NCBI GenBank assembly: GCA_946965045.2 | Contig: OX337237.1 | Coordinates: 1,612,001 to 1,676,000, forward strand | Reading direction: 5' to 3' | From: Epithemia pelagica | Taxonomy: Eukaryota; Bacillariophyta; Bacillariophyceae; Surirellales; Surirellaceae | Length of the DNA: 64,000 nt | Shown here: positions 29,190-40,420 of the stretch, piece by piece | How positions within the stretch are numbered: the first letter of the stretch is position 1 | Layout of the letters: each line of letters opens with the position of its first letter | The notes under the pieces: generated by a model | Told to the model about the DNA's origin: nothing | The model's database searches: none | What the model saw: only the letters and a program-made list of their open reading frames with translations | Translations under genes and position numbers: made by a program

Positions 29190-31338
29190 TCACCACAAAA
29201 AATCCACGGGAGACGGTGCCAGGGGAAAGAGTTTACGAAAGGTCCCGACCGCCCATCGACCGAGGGCAACATGCACTTCATCTTTGGGCAATGGGATGAT
29301 TCCTTGATTTTTCACAGTGTCAGACGAGGTTCGAACGGGATTGCCCGAAACAAGGACCAAGTTGGCCACTTGTTTTCCCGCAACATATGCCTTTTCTTGA
29401 GACCATGAACCATGCTCGGTATTGCGAACCAAATCACCGGCAAAGTAGACATTGTCCAGGGATTGAGATTTCAAATCCGGCATGTCCTTGTACGAGTCTG
29501 GATAGTACCAATTGACAGCCCGGGGTAAACGAACAATGGCAGCATCCACAACACGTGCTTGCTGACATTTCACAACCAGTATGTCGTCCAGATCCTTTTT
29601 GGCCTTTTCCGCAATTTCTTGGTCACTCATGACCAGCAGTGTATCTGAATAGTAATAATCCACCTCAATAATCGTTTGGGGGACATTCGGGGGTGGAGGA
29701 CTGGACGCATCATCCCCCTCCATGGCCTCTTGATGGACCTTTTCGAAATCGACCTCATGGAGGGCTCCAATATTGAAAAAGGTCATTCCAACGCCCTCAT
29801 CGAATCCCCAACACGCATTCGCCGTATAGGGTGTTGGAACGTGACGATCCAGGTACAAGCGCGTCGCCAACACACTGGTCCCACGCAGATTGGCAAAACG
29901 TCGAAATTCGGGGAGGGAGCGCAAGGATGAGTTGCTGTTTCGGACCATGGCATTGAGCGCCGATGCTCCCACTGCAAAGACCACCACATCTGCATCCAAT
30001 AAAAAGGATGATGACGATTCTTGGGATGGAGTGGATTGTGTCATGCACTTGACTCGAGTAATTTTCTGCCCCGATTCATCCATATCAAAACCAACGACGC
30101 GTGTCGACGTTTGAAACTTGACGGGGTTTTGATCCAAGGATTCCATTTTCTGGATCCATGGATCAAAGATGAGTTCGCCAATATTTCCTTTGCACCAGCG
30201 AACATCAAAGGCATTTTGATTGCTCAAGACAAAAAAGTACGCCATCCCCAAGGCCGCGGCCGCGGATACTTGGGCACCGGGAGCAAAGAGTCCGGTCAAG
30301 ATCATGGGTTCAAAGGCTTCGTCGTAACATCGACGACTCACACCCAACCGGGTACACAAATCGCGAAAGGAAATGGCATCGTACTTTTTCCAAGCTTGCG
30401 CTGAATCATCAAATTCGGAAAAGGCCAATACCAAGGGAAAGGCCGTCAAGCGATCCACCAGGGGCAAATTCAAGAATTTGGTATAGGCCGCCTGTGCCAA
30501 GCCCGTGGGCAGGCGAGGAACTTGGTCACGATAAATTGGCCACACGGCTTCCAAACCACCAGCTCTCGAATATTGGCCCTGTTCTGCATAACCAGTCAAG
30601 ACTTGATCCAGAATGTTCAACTCATCCTCCATCAACTGAAAAATGTTGTAATACTGGTCCCAAAAGCCTATCCAACACCCGATCGCAACGTATCAGAGAC
30701 AAGCAACTCGTGTCAGAATCGCATCCGGCTACTAAGAGAGATACAAGACAAGTCACCACGCACCATGCTGTCCTGCTTCGGCCTTGCGGTGTCCCTTGAT
30801 GGAGGTGAATCCATCTCGCACCAAACCCCCCACACGTGGTGCCGCATCCACCACGGTAACCTCAACTGGCTGTTGATTCTGTTTGGCAATCCAATACGCG
30901 GCACTGAGACCTCCCCAACCAGCTCCAATCACCACCACTTTTTGTGCCGCCGGCGTGTCGTTTTTCCTATTGTTGTTGTTGTCATCATCGTTGTTGTTGT
31001 CGTCCTTGGTGGGAACCGTCGACGAGTCTCCCGATTCGTTTAACGACGACGACGATGATGATTCGGCAATTCGTGACGTACGGCCATGAGTCCTGTCAAA
31101 AAGACGAGTCCACAACCATATTTGTCAATAAGTTTGTACCCAATGAGATTTGGTGGGATGCTGTCTACAGGCAATGATTTGGTGATACCTACCGGAAAGC
31201 CAATGGTGAACGGTGTTGGTGGGTTGTGCCGAATGGCACAAAGCATTGCACTCCACGAGAACGCATCCCGTAAACTAACAATAGAAAAGCGATGCTGGTC
31301 CTCCACAAAGAGAAATTGATACCCGTCATGGCCGCCAT
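29190..31338 (-). CDS. Plastid-targeted FAD-dependent oxidoreductase of the carotenoid-desaturase/amine-oxidase type
   Basis: Three exons: 31338-31193, 31092-30764 and 30667-29190, with GT-AG introns of 100 and 96 bp that join in frame (AF|R-THGRT and QHG|FWDQYY). Exon 1 encodes an ER signal (WRTSIAFLLLVYG) followed by a basic stretch and VQC-FVPFG. A phenylalanine right after the predicted signal cleavage is the diatom plastid-entry signature. Exon 2 has a polar linker and then the dinucleotide fold KVVVIGAGWGGLSAAYWIA with VVDAAPRVGGL. Exon 3 is the substrate domain, ending near AGDLVRNTEHGSWSQEKAYV, the C-terminal FAD motif. The closest known chemistry is phytoene/zeta-carotene desaturation or carotenoid isomerisation. 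The exact substrate cannot be told from sequence. Its start is 349 bp from the divergent RRP6-like gene. Confidence 0.85.
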
Positions 31339-31687
31339 GGTCGTTCAAAAGTGTATTCTGTTATAATCTCGTGCCAACAAAAAAGCAATCGTACATCCCA
31401 TCGTACACGTCATCGCGGCATGGACGCCAGTCGCATAATCTGGGGTCGCTCAAAAGAACATTAGGGGTCGAAAAAGATTTACCCCATAAATAAATGGGGG
31501 CCTACCCCCTATCATCGATCCCAAATCCCAACAGCCATCCATCATTGTGTTCGTCGACAAGGGTCTCACACGAGAGGAAGAGCACTGTTCAATAAGATTG
31601 CGATCCAGATCATCACCACAGGAGAAAGAGAAGAAGACGGGGTTTGCTGGATGGCGTGCCGGAGGCGTTGCTGTTGGGGTTGTGAAC
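31339..31687. promoter_or_regulatory. Shared intergenic promoter region between divergent genes
   Basis: 349 bp separate the ATG of the FAD oxidoreductase (minus) from the preferred ATG of the RRP6-like gene (plus). The RRP6 frame is open upstream to 31547, so part of this may be coding. No TATA box or palindrome stood out. Confidence 0.4.
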
Positions 31688-34600
31688 ATGAGCGCTACGA
31701 CCACCACCAAGACCACCGCCCCGCCAATGAATGAAGACGATGCGGCCTGTCTTTCGCAGTTGTTGAAAGCATTGGGAGCCGGTGCTCGAGCCGTTCAAGC
31801 CTTGCCTTTGTCCACGACAAAAAGCAGCAACACCAAGGAGCGCGAGTCAAAATTATCCAACAACAACAACACCAATATCCTACTCGAGGACGATGATGAA
31901 TTTGCCTTTGAGGCATCCTTTCCAGAATTTGCGGCGGCCTTGTCACAGGCTCAAGAATCGGAACGGAATGTGTTGATTTTGATTTTGCACGAGATTGCGT
32001 CTCATACGACGGCGTTGGATTTTGAAGAATGGGATAGCAGCAGTTCCACTGGAACCACAACGGCCGAACTCTTTGAACTGTCCGCCACGGCCTGTGACTG
32101 GTTACTGGAACAAGTGGAAGTGTACTTGAGTCAACCCTTTCAGCTACAGGCCCCCTCTAATAACATCCACACCAATAATACCACACAAAAGCAATTGACG
32201 GCCTGGTCACAAACGGCTCGTCAGAAATCACAGTCAGCCTGGTCCACCATTTTGAACAATGTTGTGGAAATGGAAAAACCCCAACGCAAATATCAAATGA
32301 CACCGCCCTGCAATGGACGAGGACAAATTTTTCGGCCAGCTGTTCATCTGGACAAACCATTTGGTACAATCAAGGACGACAAATCCACCTTGGTGCTGCA
32401 GGACGGCCATGGATATGATACCTGCCATGGAACCTTACTCTCGTCCAATCAGGCTCCGAAGTATGCGGATCCCTTGTTGGTCCTACCATCTCAACATATC
32501 CCTCACTATTATCAGTCCGAAATTGAATCCTTTGTGGCCACCGATTGGGAATTGCAACCGTTGACGACCAAACCCTTGTCGACACCACCACCCTTGCTGT
32601 CGTCGTCGTCGTCGGACCAAGAGAAGGCACATGGGGCAACCTGGATTGATACACCCATGGCGTTGGAAGAATTTGGTCGTCGATTGTCCTCCTTGTCCTC
32701 CTCAAAGAGTTTGAAAATGATGGCATTGGATCTGGAGGCCCATTCGTATCGAAGTTTTGCGGGTATGGTTTGCCTGATGCAATGTACCTTGATCTTGGAG
32801 GATGCGACGGCGGCATCATCACCAGAGTGTGGCAAGAATGATGCACCACCATTGTCAGATTCTGGCATTTTGGAGAGTTATTTGATTGATACCTTACAAT
32901 TAAGTGCCAAAAGTCTGAACCGGACACTGCAAGGTCCCTTGGCAAATCCACACATTGTCAAACTGTTACATGGTGCCGATTCCGACATTGCCTGGTTACA
33001 ACGCGATTTTGGATTGTACATTGTGCATTTGTGGGATACGGGACGAGCAGCGCGGGCCCTCCAATTTCCATCCGCTTCCTACGCCTATTTATTGTCCCGT
33101 TATTGCTTGTCGGTGCCACAACAAGAAAAAGGTCCTCAGTCGTCACGACTTGAGAGTAGCGTCGATTCAACAACAACCACGCTTGTCCGTTCGATTGTAC
33201 AGGGCAAACAGCAATTCCAATTGAGTGATTGGAGACAGCGGCCCTTGCCCTTGGATATGCAACAATATGCGGTGGCCGATACACACTTTTTGGCCCACAT
33301 TGCCCATCATTTAAAATGGGAGTTGCAACAGAAACAGCAAGCCAATACGAATAATACACTCATGATGGAGGTGTTGGATACGAGTCGACAGGTGTCATTG
33401 ATTCGATATCCGGGGCCTCCTCTCTTTAGTCCAGTCGGATATCGAAAGCTTTTGTTGGGGTCAGGGGGGAAACGAAGCCGGAAACGAAACAGCAAGCCAC
33501 ATCAACATCAGTATACGCCTTTGCAAGAATCAGTGTTGAAAGCTCTCTGGGATTGGCGTGATTCTACTGCGCGAGAGGTAGATGAATCTACTGGTTATAT
33601 TTGTCCCAATACAACCTTGCTTCGACTGGCCATGGTCATGCCATCGTCGGCGCCGTTGCCGGGCAATTTGAAATTACCAGACTCTGATTTGGAGTCAAGG
33701 GTTGTAACAGTCATACAAACGGCTGTGAAGCAATTCACCAGCACCGAGGCCGGTCGTGGTGCGGGGCAGGGGGGACAAACAGGCACAGATGCAACACTGA
33801 CGGGACAACAACGGGGAGCATTCGGGGGATCGAAAGGAGATAATGAGTTTGAGGATAATGAAGATGAACTCGCTGGCAATGGAGACGACGATGATGATGA
33901 CGAAATCGATGATTTTGATGGCATGGATGACGAAAATGATGATGCGGCTGACATGGAAGGCGCGAATCTAGGGTCTGGAAATGTCCCATCCAAATCATCA
34001 GCCTTTTTTAAACCGACAATGGATGCCGCAAAAAGGAGGGGGATGATGAGTCCAGTTCTGGGAACTGAAGCCCTGTACAAACAAGCGGGATGGATGACTC
34101 CTCAAGAAGAGGCAGGCAGTGTCCCAGCAGCGGCATCAGGAACTTCCATGGACACACCTGCTCTCTCTCGGTCTGCCAGTCTGGGTGGGGGTGTTGTGAG
34201 TGCCTTGGGGGCTTCCACATCTGCATCGAATGTAGGAGACGATGAAGACGACGATGACGAAGACGACGAAGAAGATGAAGTAGAAGAGATCCAGACAACA
34301 GCAAGTGAGGGTGATCACGAGCCTCGTAGGATGGTGTTATCTATTGACACGTCTGTTTCGTCGACGACGGCGGCCTTGGACCTGAAGGCAAATGTATCTG
34401 GGCGACGTGGACGCTCCCGAGGAGCCTCCACCACTTCTTCCGTAACGGCGGATGGATATGCAAGTGCTCGGGCAGCCCGAGAAGCATCCAAATCTCCTCT
34501 GGGTGGAAGCAGAATATCCATGTCCATGTCATTGGAAGACGATGTCCACAATGCTCGTCAGTCATCTTCTCAGATCCGCTCCGATTTACTTGAGTCGCAT

Positions 34601-35737
34601 CACATGAATGTTCTGGGATTGTTGGCGTCGGCCTCGGGTGTCGCAGGAGATGGGGAAGATGATCTCGAAGATGATGACGAAGAAGAGGAGGACGAAACTG
34701 TGGGCGCTCCTTCTGGGGATGGGGATGACAAATTGACTAGTGTTGAATCGTCGCAAGAGAAACATGCAGCATCGGGATCGAGGGACGTCACTACCGCGGC
34801 AACGGGGACAGCGGAAGAAGAGTTTAGTATACCTCGTTCTATGAGAGAAATATACAAGATTAGTAATCGCAATCGAAGACACAAGAAGACAGGTTCGCCC
34901 GTTCCGCTGGCCGAACGCGGTGGAACCGTCCCACCATCAAATGAGAAGGAACTAATTGAATTGGAAAAGGCTGAAGCCCTGCTCCAAGAACGTGGGATGG
35001 ATACCGCTGGATTCTTGTTCACAGCCACGTCGAACGAATCAAGTGGAGGAGGAGAAACCAACACCAGTAAGAAAAGCACCAAGAGTCCCACGGGTATTAA
35101 CACGGAGGGAAGCAACGCGCCATCTGCTCCTGCAGCGCCAGATAGAGGTACGCTTGCAGCATCTTCTTCCAATAACAGCCAGAAACACCAAGATGACTTG
35201 TCCTTTTTCCGTGGAATTGGTTGGATTCTAGCAGGAGAAAGTGATTCCAGTGTAACAGCTGGCTGTTATGCCCAGTCGTCCAATAGCGCGGCGGTCATGT
35301 CGGCGGCCATGCCTTCGGCCATGATGGAAACTTCCAAACATGCGGTTGCCGCAACCCCCGGGATGGTCATGGAACCTCCAGCCGCCCCAACATTTAATGT
35401 TGGTACTACGCCTACTACACATGCACCCTATGACTATTCCCAAATGGGCACGATGCCCTTACAAGCACCACTTTCAAACAACCCGTTTTTTGCGGGTGCG
35501 GCCTTGCAAGGAGGACCCCTGGCACAATCGTTTCGCGGAGAACCATCGTCGTCCCGTAAGAGCAGCAGTGAGACGCCGACTCGCGGAGCCTCTGCCGCTG
35601 GCACCACCACCTCGGCTACAAATGTCAAGTCCAAAGGGCGGGGAGGATCCACGACGAGCAACACAAACACCAATACTACGGAGCGTCCCGAGAAACGAGA
35701 CGGGAATCGAACGCATGTTTACCGGAGTAGTCGATAG
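31688..35737 (+). CDS. RRP6: RRP6/EXOSC10-type nuclear exosome 3'-5' exoribonuclease with a long acidic tail
   Basis: From ATG 31688 the product is 1349 residues; an in-frame ATG at 31547 would add 47. Residues ~10-150 resemble the N-terminal exosome-cofactor (PMC2NT) domain. The DEDD-Y nuclease follows: ALDLEAHSYRSFAGMVCLMQ holds Asp348 and Glu350, HGADSDIAWLQRDFGLY the third acid, and YAVADTHFL the tyrosine and last aspartate. The HRDC domain (about 610-660) has LWDWRD and the proline-rich ASSAPLP-like end. Sequence spacing matches human EXOSC10 well. The remaining ~650 residues are acidic, serine-rich and probably disordered, much longer than in yeast or human. The enzyme trims rRNA, snoRNA and aberrant transcripts in the nucleus. 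It is intronless as read. Confidence 0.92.
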   Translation: MSATTTTKTTAPPMNEDDAACLSQLLKALGAGARAVQALPLSTTKSSNTKERESKLSNNNNTNILLEDDDEFAFEASFPEFAAALSQAQESERNVLILILHEIASHTTALDFEEWDSSSSTGTTTAELFELSATACDWLLEQVEVYLSQPFQLQAPSNNIHTNNTTQKQLTAWSQTARQKSQSAWSTILNNVVEMEKPQRKYQMTPPCNGRGQIFRPAVHLDKPFGTIKDDKSTLVLQDGHGYDTCHGTLLSSNQAPKYADPLLVLPSQHIPHYYQSEIESFVATDWELQPLTTKPLSTPPPLLSSSSSDQEKAHGATWIDTPMALEEFGRRLSSLSSSKSLKMMALDLEAHSYRSFAGMVCLMQCTLILEDATAASSPECGKNDAPPLSDSGILESYLIDTLQLSAKSLNRTLQGPLANPHIVKLLHGADSDIAWLQRDFGLYIVHLWDTGRAARALQFPSASYAYLLSRYCLSVPQQEKGPQSSRLESSVDSTTTTLVRSIVQGKQQFQLSDWRQRPLPLDMQQYAVADTHFLAHIAHHLKWELQQKQQANTNNTLMMEVLDTSRQVSLIRYPGPPLFSPVGYRKLLLGSGGKRSRKRNSKPHQHQYTPLQESVLKALWDWRDSTAREVDESTGYICPNTTLLRLAMVMPSSAPLPGNLKLPDSDLESRVVTVIQTAVKQFTSTEAGRGAGQGGQTGTDATLTGQQRGAFGGSKGDNEFEDNEDELAGNGDDDDDDEIDDFDGMDDENDDAADMEGANLGSGNVPSKSSAFFKPTMDAAKRRGMMSPVLGTEALYKQAGWMTPQEEAGSVPAAASGTSMDTPALSRSASLGGGVVSALGASTSASNVGDDEDDDDEDDEEDEVEEIQTTASEGDHEPRRMVLSIDTSVSSTTAALDLKANVSGRRGRSRGASTTSSVTADGYASARAAREASKSPLGGSRISMSMSLEDDVHNARQSSSQIRSDLLESHHMNVLGLLASASGVAGDGEDDLEDDDEEEEDETVGAPSGDGDDKLTSVESSQEKHAASGSRDVTTAATGTAEEEFSIPRSMREIYKISNRNRRHKKTGSPVPLAERGGTVPPSNEKELIELEKAEALLQERGMDTAGFLFTATSNESSGGGETNTSKKSTKSPTGINTEGSNAPSAPAAPDRGTLAASSSNNSQKHQDDLSFFRGIGWILAGESDSSVTAGCYAQSSNSAAVMSAAMPSAMMETSKHAVAATPGMVMEPPAAPTFNVGTTPTTHAPYDYSQMGTMPLQAPLSNNPFFAGAALQGGPLAQSFRGEPSSSRKSSSETPTRGASAAGTTTSATNVKSKGRGGSTTSNTNTNTTERPEKRDGNRTHVYRSSR

Positions 35738-37362
35738 AACGGGACGTGTCAATGGCATAGCTTGCGTACGACGATGTGGTCATGGCGCACCGACCAATGC
35801 CGGGACTGGTGGCAAGAAATAAGATGCACCTTACACAAGATTATTCCTTCTTGCTTCTCCTACAGTTTTGTGCTCCAACTAGTGTTCTATCATTTCACAG
35901 AGGTGCGCTGCCGTTGCCGTGTCATCAAAGCGCACCCACCAACAACACATCGAAAAGAGGAGCCAGCTACGGCGGGACCACGGTCCCATTCCCATCCATT
36001 CCTCTATGTTCGCTTTGCGTTTGGAGAGTTTTGAACGGTTGAGAATTGAGATAAGGATTTTCACTCCTTCAAGGTTTCCCTGGTGGCGTTCCGGAATTTT
36101 CTTGAGGAACTTTCCGAATTCCTTTAGCGCTACAACAACCCACAATTCGGTTTTGGTCCATCCTCCATCTCCATCGTGTACGTACGAAAACAACAACACA
36201 CACATCTCCGTCGCTTCACGTGCCGCCATGGACACCTTTTTCCGTTTGTGCTGTCTGTTGGAAATTGGAAATGGATGAGGGCTTGCGAGACATGCAAGCT
36301 CTGTGACTGCGCCGTCTTCCATCTCACAAGCGACGTGGAGGGCTTCCGGCACTTGTTATGGCAAGCACGTGCATGCTTATAGGTGAGGTGGAAGTGTGTC
36401 CTCCTTTCTCCGTTGTGACAGGTTGTGACAGATGCGCACCCCGGCGCACTTCCATTTTTTACTCTAGCAAATGGCTCTGGTTGAAATTTTGTATAGCCTC
36501 CGTGGAGTCTTGTCGGTTTAGAGGGGGCAATTGATCTACAGAGCCGTATTACTTAGGTTCCAGTCATCCTCTGAATAAGTAGGGCTTATATAATGGAATT
36601 CCGACGTGATGGAGCACGCCCTATTTAATCCTTTTTGGCGAGAATATATAAATTCACTTAACGGCTCACATATGCATGGAACATGCACATACGAATTTGT
36701 TTGATTGGCACTAAGTAGGCTGGCGCGCAAAAATTCCTGTCCCATCATAATTGCCGAAATATGGCCAGCTCGATCCTTGCACGCCGTCCGAGCGTATAAG
36801 CGCAACGCACTTTCCGTTGAGCGATTTTCGGACCACAAAAAGCAGAGCACAACTTCCCCTCCTCTCTCAACAAACTCACCACACACCATCGTCCGCCACT
36901 CTGTGAATTTTGGCCTTCGAGAGGAGACGAGGTGGTGTGGAAAAAGACACAGTTTCTCTTTGGCTCCTTCGTCTCCCACCACGCCCATCATACTATTCGT
37001 TGTGTTGTCGGGAACACAAGTCCGATGGACACAATTTATGCCAAACAGTGATCTGTTGACTTCGAGTGTTGGCAGTTCCAAGGCAGCAATCGTCTTTTGC
37101 ATCCTTTGATCCTTACGTGCACCACCACCTCCGCAACAGTTGAGTAGCGCCATTCTGGGAGCGTTGTGTGTTCAGACCGTTGCGCGGTGTACAAGGGGAG
37201 GTTCAGCAGCGACGTCACAGCGTTTGCGACGATTGCTTGTTGCCACTACCTAGACAACGCAAGCGAACTTCCTTGCAGCAAACAGGTTGGTAGTTGGTAG
37301 TGTATTTATTTCCCCCAGGATCAATTCTTCCCCTACAAAGTCACAGTAGTGAGTCTGGTGCC
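35738..37362. other. No supportable gene
   Basis: Two minus-strand frames (35879-36352 with 157 codons, 36536-37153 with 205 codons) are open. They have no recognisable motif, unusual composition and no clear conservation signal, so I leave them out. The last ~150 bp probably hold the promoter and leader of the deubiquitinase gene. Confidence 0.4.
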
Positions 37363-39096
37363 ATGGGCAAGGGTTCTGGGGCAACAACAACGGGCTATAT
37401 GAAAGGTGGTGACGCACTGACCGTTGCAACCCAAAATATACCTCACCATCCCCAGGAAGCTTGTCGATCTATCAGCCCTGAACGATGGCAAACTCGTTTT
37501 CGGCCCAAAGGGTTGACCAACGTGGGGAATACATGTTATGCGAATGCGGTCCTGCAATGTCTATTGTCCACCGCCTTGACTCAGACTTTGATGGACCCAA
37601 CCGCCATTTCCGTCTTTCGACAGTATTCGTTTAACCTCAAATTGTTGCGACAAGGGAGTGGATCGGTTGACTCTCATGATAGTACCGATAGCCCACGGAG
37701 AAAGTCGAAACGAAAGTCTGGAAAAAGGTCCTCTCGTAGCAATGCCGATTCCGAAATGGAGGATAAGTGTGCGTGGCTTACACAGGAACTGAAAAAGGTT
37801 ACGGCGCAATACGTATCCATAACGTCAAAGCACGATATGGAGCCTCCTTCACTGACTGATTCGTTCTCGAGCTTGTTTGTGACTCCACGAGCACCCGAGG
37901 TAAACCCTCAGTCGATTACAAGATATCCACATCGACTGTCTTCATGTTTACGGCCCTATCAACAAGAAGATGCCCATGAGTTTCTTCGAGCTCTCCTGGG
38001 AACCCTCGTGATGAATGGGAGAAACAAGGAACTGAGTTCTCTCTTTGATGGACTGATGGAATCCTCCATCACTTGCCAGTCATGTGGGAAACCTAGCCTA
38101 ACCCGAGATCGGTATATGGATCTCTCGCTTGATATTGCGGATGATCATATTGAGACTCTCCAAGATGCACTGAAACATTTCACCAAATCTGAGATACTAT
38201 CAGGAGACAACAAAGTGTTTTGCTCCAAGTGCGAGAAAAAATGCCATTTTTCGAAAGCACTGCGTCTTGCTACAGCACCCTCGATTCTCGTCTGCCATTT
38301 GAAAAGATTTGCATTCAACCAATACGGTGGTCTCACCAGATTGAGCAAGAAGGTTCAATTCCCGACTCATTTGGAAATTACAGACTACATGTCAAACTTG
38401 AATCAATCACGCCCTCCCTCGTACGAGTTGGTTGCCGTTCTGGTACACCAAGGACAATCATGTGAAGCCGGGCACTATGTGGCCTTTGTGAAGAGCGAAG
38501 GGGAATGGTTTTGTTGCAACGACAGGGAAGTTCATCGAGTCCCCGTGGAGAAGGTTATGAATCAACAGGCGTACGTACTCATGTATGAAGTAGAGTCTAT
38601 GCGTGAAAACCACGGTTTTCCATCTCCCAGTGGCACTCCTGTGGACGTGAATGTTATCGACACGCGCCACAGTAGAACTGAGCCGTCGCTTCTCAGTCAC
38701 CTCCTGTGCGCTCTGGACGAATCAACCATTCAAAGCATGTGCTGTGTCTTATCCGACGTACAGAAGGCTGGTGCAGCACAACAAGCACCTCTGAGTCCTC
38801 GAAGAGCACGAGACGATGCCGAGGTCGGTCGGCAACGGTCACATGACAATGGCCACTTTGATAGTCCAGCGCATGGGGAAGACTTCCGCATGAGTAGCAG
38901 CTCTGCAAACTTGGATATGGGTAAACGGAAGAGCAATGGGAACTCGTCAAGATCGAGAAGATTGTCTGGAACCGACAGCGATCTGAGACCTCCAAGACCC
39001 AAGTCGTACACGCCCCACCGACGAACTCCGTCTCTAGATCGAATACGGAGGCCACCTAGACAACCACCTGGCCGTTATCAGTCCTCCCTTCACTAA
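37363..39096 (+). CDS. Ubiquitin carboxyl-terminal hydrolase (USP/UBP family)
   Basis: 577 residues from ATG 37363 (context CCATGG). An upstream in-frame ATG at 37294 would add 23 hydrophobic residues and seems less likely. The Cys box is GLTNVGNTCYANAVLQCLL with catalytic Cys58. The His box is SCEAGHYVAFVKSEGEWFCCND with His371, followed by the asparagine/aspartate of the triad. Between them are a lysine/arginine/serine insert (about 110-150), the QQEDAHEFL motif, and two CxxC pairs (TCQSCG, FCSKCEKK) that usually bind zinc in the fingers. The order and the His-box wording are closest to the USP36/USP42 group, several members of which act in the nucleus or nucleolus. The C-terminal 150 residues are basic, serine-rich and probably disordered. 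Ends 264 bp from the convergent polymerase subunit gene. Confidence 0.93.
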   Translation: MGKGSGATTTGYMKGGDALTVATQNIPHHPQEACRSISPERWQTRFRPKGLTNVGNTCYANAVLQCLLSTALTQTLMDPTAISVFRQYSFNLKLLRQGSGSVDSHDSTDSPRRKSKRKSGKRSSRSNADSEMEDKCAWLTQELKKVTAQYVSITSKHDMEPPSLTDSFSSLFVTPRAPEVNPQSITRYPHRLSSCLRPYQQEDAHEFLRALLGTLVMNGRNKELSSLFDGLMESSITCQSCGKPSLTRDRYMDLSLDIADDHIETLQDALKHFTKSEILSGDNKVFCSKCEKKCHFSKALRLATAPSILVCHLKRFAFNQYGGLTRLSKKVQFPTHLEITDYMSNLNQSRPPSYELVAVLVHQGQSCEAGHYVAFVKSEGEWFCCNDREVHRVPVEKVMNQQAYVLMYEVESMRENHGFPSPSGTPVDVNVIDTRHSRTEPSLLSHLLCALDESTIQSMCCVLSDVQKAGAAQQAPLSPRRARDDAEVGRQRSHDNGHFDSPAHGEDFRMSSSSANLDMGKRKSNGNSSRSRRLSGTDSDLRPPRPKSYTPHRRTPSLDRIRRPPRQPPGRYQSSLH

Positions 39097-39360
39097 TGAT
39101 CGCATGAGGCTTTCACATGGACCAAGAGGCAAAGATAGTCCGTCTGGAACGATCTGTTAACAATAGAGTAATATCAGATATTTCTCAGTTTTGAAGATAC
39201 CACGCATCTCATAGTTGAACATTCAAGAAGAGTTTGTTGGGATCATAGTTACGGTGTCTTAGGAGTACAGCTTATCAGTATGCTGAGGAAGACAAGTTGA
39301 GATGTAAGCGGGAAGCAACGATGACCAGAGAGTCTCGTATCATGGTGGTAGACTCCAGGA

Positions 39361-40212
39361 CTAAAACACGGCTTCTCCATCACCCCCTCCATCACTATCA
39401 TCATCGTCTTCAGAAGCATAGTAGTCTTGATTGTAGTCATCACCTTCATCTTCCATTGCGTCATCAGCGCCCAGAATATCCTCATCGTGTTCTTCTTCGT
39501 CTGGATCTCTTGCTATTTGTGATTCTGGATTCTCATCACCACTTTCTTTTCGCGACTTTTCCCTTTGTTCCCATGTATCTAAATTATTTGTCCTTTTGTT
39601 TCTCAGTTTGGACTTGTCATTGGCCGCTTCAGCTGCTGCCTTGCGTTTCCGAGCCAGCAGCAACGCCCGAGAAGGGCCCAGTTCCGATGGTACGTATCGT
39701 TCATCATTCGATAGCTTCTTCCCCATGGCTTCCAAAACAGCAGCATCGGGGTCCAGGGGTTGATGAAGACGCTTATCGTTCAAAGATCGATAGCTGTAAT
39801 TTCTAATAATGTCCGAAGCTGGACGAGCCGTGATAAAGTATGGAGATGCAGCAAAGCGTTCCATGAATTCTCGTTGTTTGTTCACGAGATTGCGCGTGGA
39901 AGCACTTCGTTTTGTGATTTGCAATCCTTCGGGTGATGTGGTTGATTCCGATGTTGCTGCTGTTGCTGCAGATGGATCCCTTTTTAGTGAAGACGACATG
40001 GCTCCATCGTTGCTATTGGTCGTGACACTATTGCGTGGATCACCGCTAGAGTGCCACACAAAGTCCGCGTACAACGTTGGCCGAGTGAGATCCAAAATGG
40101 CATGTCGTTCGTCCAATCCTGCTTCCTTGGCTGATCGCTGAAGCATCAGCTTCGACTGTGATAAAGGAGCACCTCCCCGTCCACGTCCTCTACCTCGTCC
40201 CCGTCCTGACAT
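39361..40212 (-). CDS. RNA polymerase III subunit RPC7/C31-like protein
   Basis: 283 residues from ATG 40212. The upstream in-frame extension runs into the 1.1 kb element, so the later start is preferred. The N-terminus is glycine/arginine repeats (SGRGRGRGRGRGG), as in yeast Rpc31. The middle has SPYFITARP and NDERYVPSELG. The end is acidic and finishes DDYNQDYYASEDDDDSDGG and GEAVF, which parallels the DDYN...YF...D-rich...EEAAF ending of yeast Rpc31. This subunit belongs to the RPC3-RPC6-RPC7 heterotrimer needed for initiation at tRNA and 5S genes. Much of it is low complexity, so the call rests on the two ends. Confirming it would need a profile search. Confidence 0.72.
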   Translation of the reverse strand: MSGRGRGRGRGRGGAPLSQSKLMLQRSAKEAGLDERHAILDLTRPTLYADFVWHSSGDPRNSVTTNSNDGAMSSSLKRDPSAATAATSESTTSPEGLQITKRSASTRNLVNKQREFMERFAASPYFITARPASDIIRNYSYRSLNDKRLHQPLDPDAAVLEAMGKKLSNDERYVPSELGPSRALLLARKRKAAAEAANDKSKLRNKRTNNLDTWEQREKSRKESGDENPESQIARDPDEEEHDEDILGADDAMEDEGDDYNQDYYASEDDDDSDGGGDGEAVF

Positions 40213-40420
40213 GATGCTCCTTTGGTATGGTAGGAAAAGATCTCTCCACGTTCCACGTCTGGTTGTTGCCTGATCTCTTTTGTCATGTGCATGACATCTA
40301 TCCGCGATCGGATACAATATCCCCGAGTCCCGAGTGCGACGTAAGCTGCTTCTCGTCCCACGTCGACGTCGCCATTTAAACGGTGTTCGTGTTCTTCTGT
40401 GTTGGCTCGCTGAAACCCTC

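Noticed and set aside
35879-36352. 157-codon minus-strand ORF
   Set aside because: No motif and no upstream promoter-like context; treated as chance.
36536-37153. 205-codon minus-strand ORF
   Set aside because: No recognisable domain and it overlaps the likely promoter of the deubiquitinase gene; length alone is not enough.
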